Shown in pieces: positions 6,107-14,650 of a DNA stretch of 31,154 bases (its first letter is position 1; each line of letters opens with the position of its first letter). A model generated the notes under the pieces. It was not told the origin of the DNA, searched no databases, and was given only the letters and a program-made list of their open reading frames with translations. A program made the translations under genes and the position numbers. Source of the DNA: a virus; the IMG/VR virus record IMGVR_UViG_3300047510_002095, positions 1 through 31,154 of that record; one strand, given 5' to 3'.

Positions 6107-8604
6107 ATTATTGCTTCTATACTAATGTTCAGTTGATTGGTAATCAATTTTTAGTTCGTGGTGTTGAGAATGGTAAAAGATTTGAAAATAGAGATGAATT
6201 TTTTCCAACTCTTTTTGTAAAGACTAAAAAAGAATCTAAGTATAGAACATTAACTGACGAATTTGTAGAACCTATTCGACCAGGGACTGTTAGGGATTGT
6301 CGTGAGTTCTATAAAAAATATGAAAATGTAGATGGGTTTGAGATCTATGGAAATGATCGATATATCTACCAATACATTTCAGAAAAATATCCAGAAGATG
6401 AGATTAAATTTGATATTTCTAAAATTAAACTTGTAACTCTAGATATTGAGGTTGCATCGGAGGGAGGATTCCCCGATGTAGAATCTTGCGTTGAAGAAAT
6501 TCTTTCTATTTCAATTCAAGATTATACTACTAAAAAGATTATTACCTGGGGAGTAAAACCATTTAACAATGTACGCAAAGATGTAACATATCATTATTGT
6601 CCTTCTGAATACGAACTCCTTAACAACTTTATTAATTATTGGATGGTTGATGTTCCTGATGTAATTACTGGGTGGAACATTCAACTCTATGACATCCCTT
6701 ATATTGCCAAAAGACTCAATCGAGTTCTTGGTGAAAAGTTAATGAAGCGTCTTTCTCCTTGGGGACTTGTGACTGAAGGTGAGGTTTTCATCAACGGCCG
6801 TAAGCATACATCTTTTGATGTTGGTGGTGTAACGCAACTTGATTATTTGGATCTTTATAAGAAGTTTACTTATAAGGCACAGGAATCTTATCGCCTTGAT
6901 TATATTGCTGAGGTTGAACTGGGTCAGAAAAAATTAGACCACTCCGAGTTTGATACCTTCAAAGACTTTTACACTAAAGGTTGGCAGAAGTTTATTGAAT
7001 ATAACATTATTGACGTAGAACTTGTTGACCGCTTGGAAGACAAGATGAAACTAATTGAACTTGCACTTACGATGGCCTATGATGCCAAAGTTAATTATGC
7101 TGACGTGTTCTATCAAGTTCGTATGTGGGACAATATTATCTACAACTATCTCAAAAAAAGAGATATTGTAATTCCTCCCAGAAATAGATCTCAAAAAAAT
7201 GAGAAGTATGCTGGTGCTTATGTAAAGGAACCAAAACCGGGTAAGTATGATTATGTCGTCAATTTTGACTTAAACAGTCTATATCCACACTTGATTATGG
7301 GATATAATATTTCACCAGAAACTCTTATTGATGAAAAACATCCAACAGTAACTGTAGACAAAATTCTCAATCAAGATCTTACTTTTGAAATGTATAGTGA
7401 TTATGCAGTATGTGCGAATGGAGCGATGTATCGTAAAGATGTTCGTGGATTTCTCCCAGAACTGATGGATAAAATGTATAATGAGCGAGTCATTTTTAAA
7501 AAGAAAATGATTGAGGCAAAGAAGCAATATGAGAAGAAAAAGTCTAAAGAGTTAGAAAAAGAAATTGCTAGATGTAATAATATTCAGATGGCAAAAAAGA
7601 TTTCTTTGAACTCTGCTTATGGCGCGATTGGAAATCAGTATTTTAGATATTATAAACTTGAGAATGCTGAGGCAATCACTCTTTCGGGACAGGTTGCGAT
7701 TCGTTGGATTGAAAGTAAGATGAATTCTTATCTAAATAAACTTCTTAAAACTGAGGATGTTGATTATGTTATTGCTTCTGATACTGATTCCATTTATCTT
7801 CATATGGGTCCTTTGGTTGAAACTGTATACAAGGGAAGAGAAAAAACTACTGAAGGCGTTGTTTCGTTCCTTGATAAGATCTGTAAGGTGGAACTTGAAA
7901 AGTATATTGAAAGTTGCTACCAAGAACTGGCTGACTATGTGAATGCATACGATCAGAAGATGCAGATGAAGCGTGAGAATATTGCTGATCGTGGAATCTG
8001 GACTGCTAAGAAGCGTTATATTCTGAATGTCTGGGATAGTGAAGGTGTTCGTTATGAAGAACCTAAACTGAAAATGATGGGTATTGAGGCAGTCAAATCT
8101 TCAACTCCTGCTCCTTGCCGCAAGATGATTAAAGATGCTCTTAAACTAATGATGAGTGGGACTGAAGATGAGGTAATTGACTTTATTGAGAATGCTCGTA
8201 AGGATTTTAAGAAACTCCCGCCAGAACAGATTTCATTTCCACGCTCTGCATCTGACGTAAACAAATATAAAGCATCCAATACAATTTACTCAAAGGGAAC
8301 ACCAATTCACGTTCGGGGAGCACTTTTGTTTAATCATCTCATTAAAAATGCAAACCTTACAAATAAGTATTCTCTCATACAAAATGGTGAAAAAATTAAA
8401 TTCATCTATCTAAAAAAACCAAATACAATTCAAGAAAATGTTATCTCCTTTATTCAAGAATTTCCAAAGGAGTTAAATCTTGACAAATACATAGACTATG
8501 ACCTACAATTTGAGAAAGCATTTCTAGAGCCACTCAAATCAATTCTTGATGCAATTGGGTGGAGCGTAGAAAAAACGACTAGTTTAGAATCATTTTTTAC
8601 ATAA
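6103..8604 (+). CDS. 43: Family B DNA polymerase gp43
   Basis: This is the replicative polymerase with 3'-5' proofreading, 833 aa (T4 gp43 is 898). Exonuclease motifs: DIE at 114-116, GWN..YD at 190-197, and Y300/D304 in YNIIDV. Polymerase motif A is D389-LNSLYP, motif B is KKISLNSAYGAIGN at about 498-511, and motif C is D560-T-D562 (YVIASDTDS). KKRY, for primer-template contact, follows. All catalytic residues are present and there is no intron or split, unlike some T4-like phages. It starts with ATGA overlapping the preceding gene, and is followed by a short gap and uvsX. Confidence 0.97.
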   Translation: MNYCFYTNVQLIGNQFLVRGVENGKRFENRDEFFPTLFVKTKKESKYRTLTDEFVEPIRPGTVRDCREFYKKYENVDGFEIYGNDRYIYQYISEKYPEDEIKFDISKIKLVTLDIEVASEGGFPDVESCVEEILSISIQDYTTKKIITWGVKPFNNVRKDVTYHYCPSEYELLNNFINYWMVDVPDVITGWNIQLYDIPYIAKRLNRVLGEKLMKRLSPWGLVTEGEVFINGRKHTSFDVGGVTQLDYLDLYKKFTYKAQESYRLDYIAEVELGQKKLDHSEFDTFKDFYTKGWQKFIEYNIIDVELVDRLEDKMKLIELALTMAYDAKVNYADVFYQVRMWDNIIYNYLKKRDIVIPPRNRSQKNEKYAGAYVKEPKPGKYDYVVNFDLNSLYPHLIMGYNISPETLIDEKHPTVTVDKILNQDLTFEMYSDYAVCANGAMYRKDVRGFLPELMDKMYNERVIFKKKMIEAKKQYEKKKSKELEKEIARCNNIQMAKKISLNSAYGAIGNQYFRYYKLENAEAITLSGQVAIRWIESKMNSYLNKLLKTEDVDYVIASDTDSIYLHMGPLVETVYKGREKTTEGVVSFLDKICKVELEKYIESCYQELADYVNAYDQKMQMKRENIADRGIWTAKKRYILNVWDSEGVRYEEPKLKMMGIEAVKSSTPAPCRKMIKDALKLMMSGTEDEVIDFIENARKDFKKLPPEQISFPRSASDVNKYKASNTIYSKGTPIHVRGALLFNHLIKNANLTNKYSLIQNGEKIKFIYLKKPNTIQENVISFIQEFPKELNLDKYIDYDLQFEKAFLEPLKSILDAIGWSVEKTTSLESFFT

Positions 8605-8612
8605 GGAGTATT

Positions 8613-9620
8613 ATGGATTTTTTGAAAGATATTGTAAATGAAATTGGTGGAGAATACACCCAACTTGCTTCAGATATTAATGAAACTGAAACTTTTGTGG
8701 ATACAGGTTCGTACATTTTTAATGCTCTTGTATCCGGCAGTATATTTGGTGGCGTATCTGGGAATAAAATTACTGCAATCGCAGGTGAAAGTTCTACGGG
8801 AAAGACTTTTTTCTCTCTTGCCGTCGTTAAAAATTTCCTTGATAATAATCCTACTGGATATTGTCTGTATTTTGATACTGAAGCAGCAATCACAAAATCC
8901 CTTCTGGAAAGTAGGGGAGTTGACACAACTCGTTTGGTGGTTGTCAATGTCGTAACAGTAGAAGAGTTTCGTGGTAAGGCACTTAAGGCAGTTGACCTTT
9001 ATATGAAAAAACCTGAAGGAGAACGCAATCCTTGTATGTTTGTGTTAGACTCTTTGGGAATGCTCTCCACCAGCAAAGAGATTAATGATGCTCTGAACGA
9101 CAAAGAAGTTCGGGACATGACTAAATCTCAACTGATTAAAGGTGCATTCCGTATGCTGACTCTGAAACTAGGTCAGGCAAAAATTCCAATGTTAGTTACT
9201 AATCATACTTATGATGTTATTGGTGCATATGTTCCTACAAAGGAAATGGGTGGTGGTAGTGGCCTTAAGTATGCCGCTTCTACTATCATCTATCTCAGCA
9301 AGAAAAAAGAAAAAGACGGAACAGAAGTCATCGGAAACATTATCAAGGCAAAGACTCATAAATCACGTTTAAGTAAGGAGAATCAAGATGTGGAAGTCCG
9401 TCTTTATTATGATGAGCGCGGCCTTGATCGTTACTATGGTCTTTTGGAACTTGGTGAGATTGGTGGACTCTGGAAGAATGTAGCAGGCCGCTATGAGATT
9501 GATGGTAAGAAAATTTATGCCAAACAGATTCTAAAGGAACCTGAAGAATACTTTACTGAAGAAGTAATGCAACAGTTGGATCAAATTGCTCGTAAGGAAT
9601 TTAGTTATGGAGAAAGTTGA
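8613..9620 (+). CDS. uvsX: UvsX, RecA-like recombinase
   Basis: This is a 335-aa strand-exchange ATPase that forms filaments on ssDNA and drives recombination-dependent replication. Walker A is GESSTGKT at 58-65, followed by CLYFDTEAA, and the Walker B-like strand is CMFVLDSLG. The MGGGSGLKYAAS segment corresponds to the RecA DNA-binding loop 2 region. It starts at ATG 8613 with AAGGAG eight bases upstream, nine bases after gp43. Its 3' end overlaps the gp41 start by 14 bases, coupling recombinase and helicase. Confidence 0.95.
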   Translation: MDFLKDIVNEIGGEYTQLASDINETETFVDTGSYIFNALVSGSIFGGVSGNKITAIAGESSTGKTFFSLAVVKNFLDNNPTGYCLYFDTEAAITKSLLESRGVDTTRLVVVNVVTVEEFRGKALKAVDLYMKKPEGERNPCMFVLDSLGMLSTSKEINDALNDKEVRDMTKSQLIKGAFRMLTLKLGQAKIPMLVTNHTYDVIGAYVPTKEMGGGSGLKYAASTIIYLSKKKEKDGTEVIGNIIKAKTHKSRLSKENQDVEVRLYYDERGLDRYYGLLELGEIGGLWKNVAGRYEIDGKKIYAKQILKEPEEYFTEEVMQQLDQIARKEFSYGES

Positions 9621-10983
9621 GTTTCTAATTTTAAGAAACCTATTATATAATGAGGAATACATCCGCAAAGTAATACCATTTTTAAAATCAGAATATTTTG
9701 AAGATCAAAATCAAAAAATTGTTTTTGAAGAAATACTCTCTTTTGTGCAGGAATATAATCAACCAGCAACAAAAGAAGTTTTATGTATTGAGGTAGAAAA
9801 AAGAAAAGATATCAACGAGACATCGTTTAAAGAAGTTCTTCATCTAATAGGTTGCCTAGATGATGTTCCTGTTGAGTTTAATTGGTTGATTTCTACAACA
9901 GAAAAGTGGTGCCGTGACCGTGCCATTTATCTTGCTTTAATGGAGTCGATTCATATTGCAGATGATAAAGATGAAAAGAAAAATCGGGATAGTATTCCTT
10001 CTATTCTTTCTGACGCTCTTGCAGTAAGTTTTGATAATCATATTGGTCACGATTACTTACAGGACTATGAACAACGCTACGAATCTTATCACAGAAAGGA
10101 GGATAAAATTGAATTTGATCTCGAACACTTTAATAAAATCACGAAAGGTGGTCTCCCTAACAAAACTCTTAATATCGCTCTTGCTGGTACGGGCGTCGGG
10201 AAGTCTCTATTCATGTGCCATGTGGCTAGCTCCGTCTTGCTCCAAGGACGGAACGTTTTGTACATTACGTTGGAAATGGCAGAAGAACGTATTGCTGAAA
10301 GAATTGATGCAAACCTTCTAAATGTTCCTATTCAGGACATTGTAAATCTTCCAAAGCAGATGTTTGAAAATAAGGTAACAAATCTTGCAAAGAAGACTCA
10401 AGGTACTTTAATCATCAAAGAGTATCCCACTGCATCAGCACACTCAGGACATTTCAAGTCTCTATTGAATGAACTTGCACTTAAGAAGTCCTTTAAACCT
10501 GACATCATCTTTGTTGATTATTTGAATATCTGTGCTTCTTCCCGATTTAAGGGTGGTAATAATGTAAATTCTTACACCTTAGTCAAGTCAATTGCAGAAG
10601 AACTCCGTGGTCTTGCTGTGGAATTTAATGTTCCTATTGTAAGTGCAACACAAACTACCAGAAGTGGTTTTGGTTCATCTGATGTTGAATTAACTGATAC
10701 CTCAGAATCATTCGGTCTTCCTGCTACTGCTGACCTTATGTTTGCTTTGATTAGTACTGAAGAGTTGGAGGGTCTGGGGCAAATTCTTGTGAAGCAACTT
10801 AAGAACCGATATAATGACCCAACAATCTATAAGAGATTTGTAGTAGGTATTGATCGTGCAAAGATGCGACTTTATGATTGTGAGCAATCTGCACAGCAAG
10901 ACATACTTGACAATACAAGAGAAGAAGAGTATGATAATGAAGATAGAAAACCTAGAAAATCATTTGAGGGATTTAAATTCTAA
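9607..10983 (+). CDS. 41: Replicative DNA helicase gp41 (DnaB-like)
   Basis: This is a 458-aa hexameric 5'-3' helicase of the DnaB superfamily that moves on the lagging strand and pairs with primase gp61. The N-terminal helical domain (1-150) precedes a RecA-like motor: Walker A AGTGVGKS at 193-200, LYITLEMAEERIAERIDANL, Walker B IIFVDYLNIC, and the sensor segment VSATQTTRSG. ATG 9607 (MEKVEFLILRNLLYNEEY) is preferred over the upstream TTG 9586 because it matches family length. It ends one base before mazG. Confidence 0.95.
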   Translation: MEKVEFLILRNLLYNEEYIRKVIPFLKSEYFEDQNQKIVFEEILSFVQEYNQPATKEVLCIEVEKRKDINETSFKEVLHLIGCLDDVPVEFNWLISTTEKWCRDRAIYLALMESIHIADDKDEKKNRDSIPSILSDALAVSFDNHIGHDYLQDYEQRYESYHRKEDKIEFDLEHFNKITKGGLPNKTLNIALAGTGVGKSLFMCHVASSVLLQGRNVLYITLEMAEERIAERIDANLLNVPIQDIVNLPKQMFENKVTNLAKKTQGTLIIKEYPTASAHSGHFKSLLNELALKKSFKPDIIFVDYLNICASSRFKGGNNVNSYTLVKSIAEELRGLAVEFNVPIVSATQTTRSGFGSSDVELTDTSESFGLPATADLMFALISTEELEGLGQILVKQLKNRYNDPTIYKRFVVGIDRAKMRLYDCEQSAQQDILDNTREEEYDNEDRKPRKSFEGFKF

Positions 10984-10984
10984 T

Positions 10985-11398
10985 ATGACTCAAGTTATTG
11001 ATACAAACAAATATATTGAATTCGTTCGTCAAACTACAAGTCCTGCAAGTAGTGATCTAGCAGCACTTCTTTCTCGCATTACAGAACTTGAAACGACTGC
11101 TGATGCTGATGTTCCTCGTCTAATTACTGCTGCTTTCGGTATTAGTGCCGAAGCAGGAGAGTTTACTGAGGTAGTAAAGAAAATCATACTGCAGGGGAAA
11201 CCTTATACTGCAGATAATGTCTTTCATATGAAGAGAGAACTTGGTGATATCTGTTGGTATCTTGCTCAGGCTTGCATGGCTCTTGATACTAACTTTGAGG
11301 AGATTCTGCAAATGAACTATGAGAAACTGAGTGCTCGTTATCCTGAGGGATCATTTGATGTTTATAAATCTGAAAATCGTGTGGAGGGAGATCTGTGA
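10985..11398 (+). CDS. mazG: MazG-like nucleotide pyrophosphohydrolase
   Basis: This is a 137-aa all-alpha NTP pyrophosphatase. The metal-binding motifs are E56-A-G-E59 and E85-L-G-D88 (KRELGDICWYLAQ), which coordinate Mg2+. In cyanophages MazG has been proposed to act on dNTPs or on (p)ppGpp to reshape host metabolism; substrate cannot be read from sequence. I chose ATG 10985, one base after the gp41 stop; a longer frame from 10850 lies inside gp41 and is rejected. The stop overlaps the next gene's GTG (GTGA). Confidence 0.92.
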   Translation: MTQVIDTNKYIEFVRQTTSPASSDLAALLSRITELETTADADVPRLITAAFGISAEAGEFTEVVKKIILQGKPYTADNVFHMKRELGDICWYLAQACMALDTNFEEILQMNYEKLSARYPEGSFDVYKSENRVEGDL

Positions 11399-11568
11399 CT
11401 AAAGAAATTAAAGTAACTCTTAAACTGGATGTAAGATCTGCACTTGAAGTTCTTCAAGTTCTTGATGGTGCTACTGCTGGATATAGTGAAGAGTTTGCTC
11501 CAGAGCGAATTGTGAGACTTCGTGAGGTAATGACTCAAATTGATACTGAACTAGAAAAAGCAGTTTGA
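11395..11568 (+). CDS. Small conserved protein, 57 aa
   Basis: It starts with GTG 11395 overlapping the mazG stop by four bases and ends with TGA 11566-11568. It reads VTKEIKVTLKLDVRSALEVL with a mixed charged C-terminus (RIVRLREVMTQIDTELEKAV), a beta strand followed by two helices. GGAG upstream (GTGGAGGGAG) supports the GTG start. It is the last gene before a strong terminator and is presumably co-translated with MazG. No function is recognised. Confidence 0.7.
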   Translation: MTKEIKVTLKLDVRSALEVLQVLDGATAGYSEEFAPERIVRLREVMTQIDTELEKAV

Positions 11569-11571
11569 TTG

Positions 11572-11598
11572 AAACCTCCTCCTTCGGGAGGTTTTTTT
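11572..11598 (+). terminator. Terminator with UUCG tetraloop
   Basis: CCTCC (11578-11582), TTCG loop, GGAGG (11587-11591), then seven T. The last T is also the first base of a late promoter TATAAATA. It ends the polymerase-mazG operon. Confidence 0.9.
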
Positions 11599-11605
11599 AT
11601 AAATA
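11598..11605 (+). promoter_or_regulatory. Late promoter TATAAATA
   Basis: Perfect T4 late consensus fused to the T-tract of the preceding terminator. Start of transcription is expected near 11611; ATG at 11627. Confidence 0.8.
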
Positions 11606-11626
11606 ACTAAAAAAGTATTTGTAAAA

Positions 11627-12442
11627 ATGGATCCCAAAGAAATCATAGGTTTGGTAGAGGCATATCAAGAAGTTTATGCTCCTCAAGAAGAGATTGATGA
11701 AGCAGTAAAGGGTGTTGATCCAGAAATGAGAAAGGCAGCAGCAGCAGAAAGAAGAGCAGGTGATAAGCGTCTTCCTCCTTCAAAAGGTAAAGGATATGCT
11801 GCTCACGCTATGCAGCAAGCAGCATATGTAGATAAACTTACAAAAGGAAAGCATCTTCCTGGAATGGCTCATGAAGAAGTAGAAATCTTCGATGTAGTTC
11901 TTGAGTTTCTCCAAGCAGAAGGATACGCAGAAACTCTGGAAGAAGCAGAGTGGTTAATGGCGAATAAAATTGATGATGAAGTAATTGGTATTATTTTAGA
12001 AATTACTGGTGGTAAGGGACATCCTGGATATAAAGCGGGATCAAAGGATCACGGCCCAATGCAATCAGGACATTCTGCTGATAGTGAAAAGAGAAAGGAT
12101 AAAGGTGGTACAATGTCTCAGAGACACGGATATCATCTTGGTGATATTGATGATGACGATGATGATGAGGATGGACTTGAGACTATCGTTAAGCAACAAT
12201 CAAGAGACAGTAGAGAAAGAGTTAGAAAACCTTTAAGAAATAAGGTTAAGGCAGCAAGAAAGGTTCTCTCAAAAGAAGAATATGTAGATGAAGCACAAGA
12301 GGCTCGCAACAATCCTGAGAAGTATGAAAGAGAGCAGAGCAAAAAGACTGCTCCTGTTCGTGGAGAAAGAACTCCTATGCCCCCAAGAGGAGATAAGCGT
12401 AGAGAAGACTTTGAGAAGTGGTATGCCGCTAATGTTCGCTGA
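11627..12442 (+). CDS. Late virion-type protein, 271 aa
   Basis: It starts at ATG 11627 behind a perfect late promoter. It is charged and low in complexity, with an Ala/Arg-rich N-terminus and an Asp run near residue 180 (GDIDDDDDDED). Residues about 84-122 (EEVEIFDVVLEFLQAEGYAE, then TLEEAEWLM...EVIGIILE) are a helical module of the pattern YDVVLxxLxxEGYAExxEEAExIM that recurs in cyanophage head/virion proteins. A diverged copy is in the 763-aa protein at 14651. Probably an internal head or scaffold-type protein; inferred from the late promoter and composition only. Confidence 0.7.
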   Translation: MDPKEIIGLVEAYQEVYAPQEEIDEAVKGVDPEMRKAAAAERRAGDKRLPPSKGKGYAAHAMQQAAYVDKLTKGKHLPGMAHEEVEIFDVVLEFLQAEGYAETLEEAEWLMANKIDDEVIGIILEITGGKGHPGYKAGSKDHGPMQSGHSADSEKRKDKGGTMSQRHGYHLGDIDDDDDDEDGLETIVKQQSRDSRERVRKPLRNKVKAARKVLSKEEYVDEAQEARNNPEKYEREQSKKTAPVRGERTPMPPRGDKRREDFEKWYAANVR

Positions 12443-12465
12443 TAGATAAAGCGAAAGTTTCTCTG

Positions 12466-12496
12466 ACCCTCTCAACTTATTGTTGGGGGGGTTTTT
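12466..12496 (+). terminator. Terminator
   Basis: ACCCTCTCAAC (12466-12476) pairs with GTTGGGGGGG (12482-12491), including G-U pairs, followed by five T. It closes the 271-aa gene. Confidence 0.75.
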
Positions 12497-12507
12497 ATTG
12501 ATTATTT

Positions 12508-12515
12508 CATAAATA
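12508..12515 (+). promoter_or_regulatory. Late promoter CATAAATA
   Basis: One-base variant of the late box, 23 bases before ATG 12539. The segment from CATAAATACTTGAAAAAA to GTA is almost identical to the one before the Dps gene at 28286. Confidence 0.7.
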
Positions 12516-12538
12516 CTTGAAAAAAGTACATAATAAAA

Positions 12539-13324
12539 ATGCCCAAAGTAAAAGATGATCAACCATTACTAGATGGTGATGGCGGATCTCCAAAAGTGAT
12601 AGCAAATAATGCTGGATTCCAGTATGAAGAAGATTTGATTAAAAAATTAAGATCCAAAGGATTTACTTGCGGAGATCCTGCCGGAGCAGACAACGCTAAA
12701 GCTGATTTGGAAATAACGCTTCCTAAAAATGCACCAAAAGTAACAAAATTTGAATTGAAAGAAAAATTATCTGCCGATTTTGCTCAACTGAATATGGATT
12801 TTGATACCACACAAAAAAAGTTTTATATTGACGAAAGAAAATCTAGTAATCAAAAAGAAGCAGCCCAAACGATGATAGGTATTGCTAAAAATTTTAATAT
12901 CATTCGAGAAGCTAATAATTGGTGGAAACCAGAAAAAAATCCTCCCCAAAGATTTATGCTTGGGAATGAATATTCAAATGTATCTAAAAGGCAAATAGGA
13001 AGAAAATTAGATCTTAAAAATTTTCCAGATAAATTTTTATTAGAAGGTAAGTCTGCAGCACAAGCAGTAGAGCAGTATTATAATTCTAAAAATACATATT
13101 ATATTCAGGTAAAGGGATTTGGATTATATTATATGGGAAGAGATGTAGAAAATTTTGGTGTTCCTAGATTTTCTAATATGGTTGGAAATAGCAACATAAG
13201 AATTAGAATAAAAACAAATTCTGCTAGTCAGGAAAGATGGTCCTTTTTGATGGCTCTTAAAATTTCTGGATTGAGAAAAAGTCCATTTGATCTAGATAAA
13301 GATCCTTCGTTTCTTTTAAATTAA
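12539..13324 (+). CDS. Putative PD-(D/E)XK nuclease-fold protein, late expressed
   Basis: This is a 261-aa protein. The N-terminal half has the spacing of a PD-(D/E)XK core: FQYEEDLIKKLRSKGF (first helix), G-D-P-A-G-A-D-N-A-K-A-D-L-E-I (candidate Asp about 57), then KFELKEK (the E-x-K pair about 73-75) and a helix LSADFAQLNMD. These restriction-endonuclease folds serve as nucleases, resolvases or packaging factors in phages. The late promoter and location among virion-type genes argue for a head-associated or DNA-processing role. The C-terminal half (150-261) is basic. The fold is inferred by eye and no activity is proven. Confidence 0.5.
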   Translation: MPKVKDDQPLLDGDGGSPKVIANNAGFQYEEDLIKKLRSKGFTCGDPAGADNAKADLEITLPKNAPKVTKFELKEKLSADFAQLNMDFDTTQKKFYIDERKSSNQKEAAQTMIGIAKNFNIIREANNWWKPEKNPPQRFMLGNEYSNVSKRQIGRKLDLKNFPDKFLLEGKSAAQAVEQYYNSKNTYYIQVKGFGLYYMGRDVENFGVPRFSNMVGNSNIRIRIKTNSASQERWSFLMALKISGLRKSPFDLDKDPSFLLN

Positions 13325-13330
13325 TAAATA
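13323..13330 (+). promoter_or_regulatory. Late promoter AATAAATA
   Basis: One-base variant of TATAAATA overlapping the stop of the preceding gene, 20 bases before ATG 13351. Confidence 0.55.
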
Positions 13331-13350
13331 AAGGTATAAGAATAAACAAT

Positions 13351-14649
13351 ATGAAGAGTTTCTTAAAATTCATAATAGAAGCAACAGAGTCGCAAGCAGC
13401 GATGCAAGCGAAAAAACTTGGATATACTGGAGACGGCCACGGTGGTTGGTTAGATCGCTCTGGTAAAGTTGTTGCAAGAACTGAAAAGGGAAAACTTAAG
13501 TATATTGATGGTCGTCAGGCAAAAGGTGCAGAAGAACCTGCTGGGGCAGCAAGGCAAGCAGTACCAGCTCCTGCAGCACAACCTCAAACAGCACAAGCAC
13601 CTGCTCCTGCAGCATCTCAAGCACCTGGAGCAGCACCTGAAGATCAAGGACAAGAACAAGAACTTCCACCACTTACAGTTGTATTTGGTCGCTTCAATCC
13701 ACCAACAGTCGGACACGAAAAACTTCTGAAGTCTGCAAAGAGAATCTCTGCTGGTGGTGATGTTAAAATCTATCCATCAAGATCTCAAGATCCAAAGAAA
13801 AATCCATTAGATCCAGATCTTAAAGTTTCGTATATGAAAAAGATGTTCCCTGAATTTGAGGAGAACATTATTAATGATTATAAGATGAAAACAATATTTG
13901 ATGTTCTTGTAAATGCAAACGAAGAAGGATACTCAAACGTAAATATCGTTGTTGGTTCAGATCGTCAAGCAGAGTTTGAGAACCTCGCTCAAAAATATAA
14001 TGGTGATCTTTATACCTTTGATTTAATTCGTGTTGTTTCTGCTGGTGTTCGTGATGCTGATGCAGAAGGTGTAAGTGGAATGTCTGCATCTAAAATGAGA
14101 AAAGCAGTAATGGATGATGACTTTGCATCATTCCGCAGAGGAACTCCAAAGTCATTAAATGATGCAGAAACTCAAGCACTCTTCAATTCAGTTCGTCAAG
14201 GAATGGGTGTGAAGAAATCTAAAGTAAAGAAAGAAAGTTATAATCTCTGGGAGATTGCTCCAAAGTATGATATGGGTAATCTTCGTGAGAATTATGTGAG
14301 AGGTAGAATTTTTAGAATGGGTGATGAGGTTCAGAACTTAAATACTGGATTAGTTGGTGAAGTAGTTCGTAGAGGAACTAATTATCTAATCTGCGTGACT
14401 GAAGAAGGTTATATGTTTAAGTCCTGGATTAAGGATTTGACTGAATATACAGAAGTTAAAATGGATAGTCCTATGAGAGATAAGACTCATCCAAATACTC
14501 TTGTGGGGACTTTAGGTGCATTTAAACATTATGCAAGTAAGACTCCAGGTGCAGTTGGAACGAATAGTCAAAATCTTCAGAAGGGTGGTAAGGCATACGG
14601 GGTCAATTTCATAAATAAGTATAGAAAAATAAAAGAAAGCGTTTATTAA
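13351..14649 (+). CDS. Nucleotidyltransferase with capsid-targeting-like N-terminus
   Basis: This is a 432-aa modular protein. Residues 1-14 (MKSFLKFIIEATES) closely resemble the T4 internal-protein targeting peptide MKTYQEFIAEA, including an I-x-E site of the type cut by prohead protease gp21. Residues 24-55 are a short G-Y...GGW...DRSGKVVA module. A Pro/Ala/Gln linker (61-105) follows. The cytidylyltransferase-like domain begins at VVFGRFNPPTVGH (110-122, the H-x-G-H-type nucleotide motif) and includes VGSDRQ (201-206) and the S-A-S-K-M-R motif (245-250) that corresponds to I-S-S-T-x-x-R. A C-terminal SH3/KOW-like stretch (about 315-365) ends the protein. Substrate is unknown; NMN, pantetheine-phosphate and glycerol-phosphate transferases share the motifs. 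Confidence 0.8.
   Translation: MKSFLKFIIEATESQAAMQAKKLGYTGDGHGGWLDRSGKVVARTEKGKLKYIDGRQAKGAEEPAGAARQAVPAPAAQPQTAQAPAPAASQAPGAAPEDQGQEQELPPLTVVFGRFNPPTVGHEKLLKSAKRISAGGDVKIYPSRSQDPKKNPLDPDLKVSYMKKMFPEFEENIINDYKMKTIFDVLVNANEEGYSNVNIVVGSDRQAEFENLAQKYNGDLYTFDLIRVVSAGVRDADAEGVSGMSASKMRKAVMDDDFASFRRGTPKSLNDAETQALFNSVRQGMGVKKSKVKKESYNLWEIAPKYDMGNLRENYVRGRIFRMGDEVQNLNTGLVGEVVRRGTNYLICVTEEGYMFKSWIKDLTEYTEVKMDSPMRDKTHPNTLVGTLGAFKHYASKTPGAVGTNSQNLQKGGKAYGVNFINKYRKIKESVY
14610..14617 (+). promoter_or_regulatory. Late promoter CATAAATA inside the previous gene
   Basis: It lies within the last 40 bases of the nucleotidyltransferase gene, 34 bases before ATG 14651, so the next gene can be transcribed on its own late in infection. 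Confidence 0.6.
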
Positions 14650-14650
14650 G

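Noticed and set aside
10850-10984. N-terminal extension of MazG
   Set aside because: It lies within the end of gp41 in another frame. ATG 10985 starts one base after the gp41 stop and gives a normal MazG.
13450-13729. Cys/Arg-rich minus-strand ORF and Gln/His-rich plus-strand ORF
   Set aside because: Both are frame shadows of the Pro/Ala/Gln linker in the nucleotidyltransferase.
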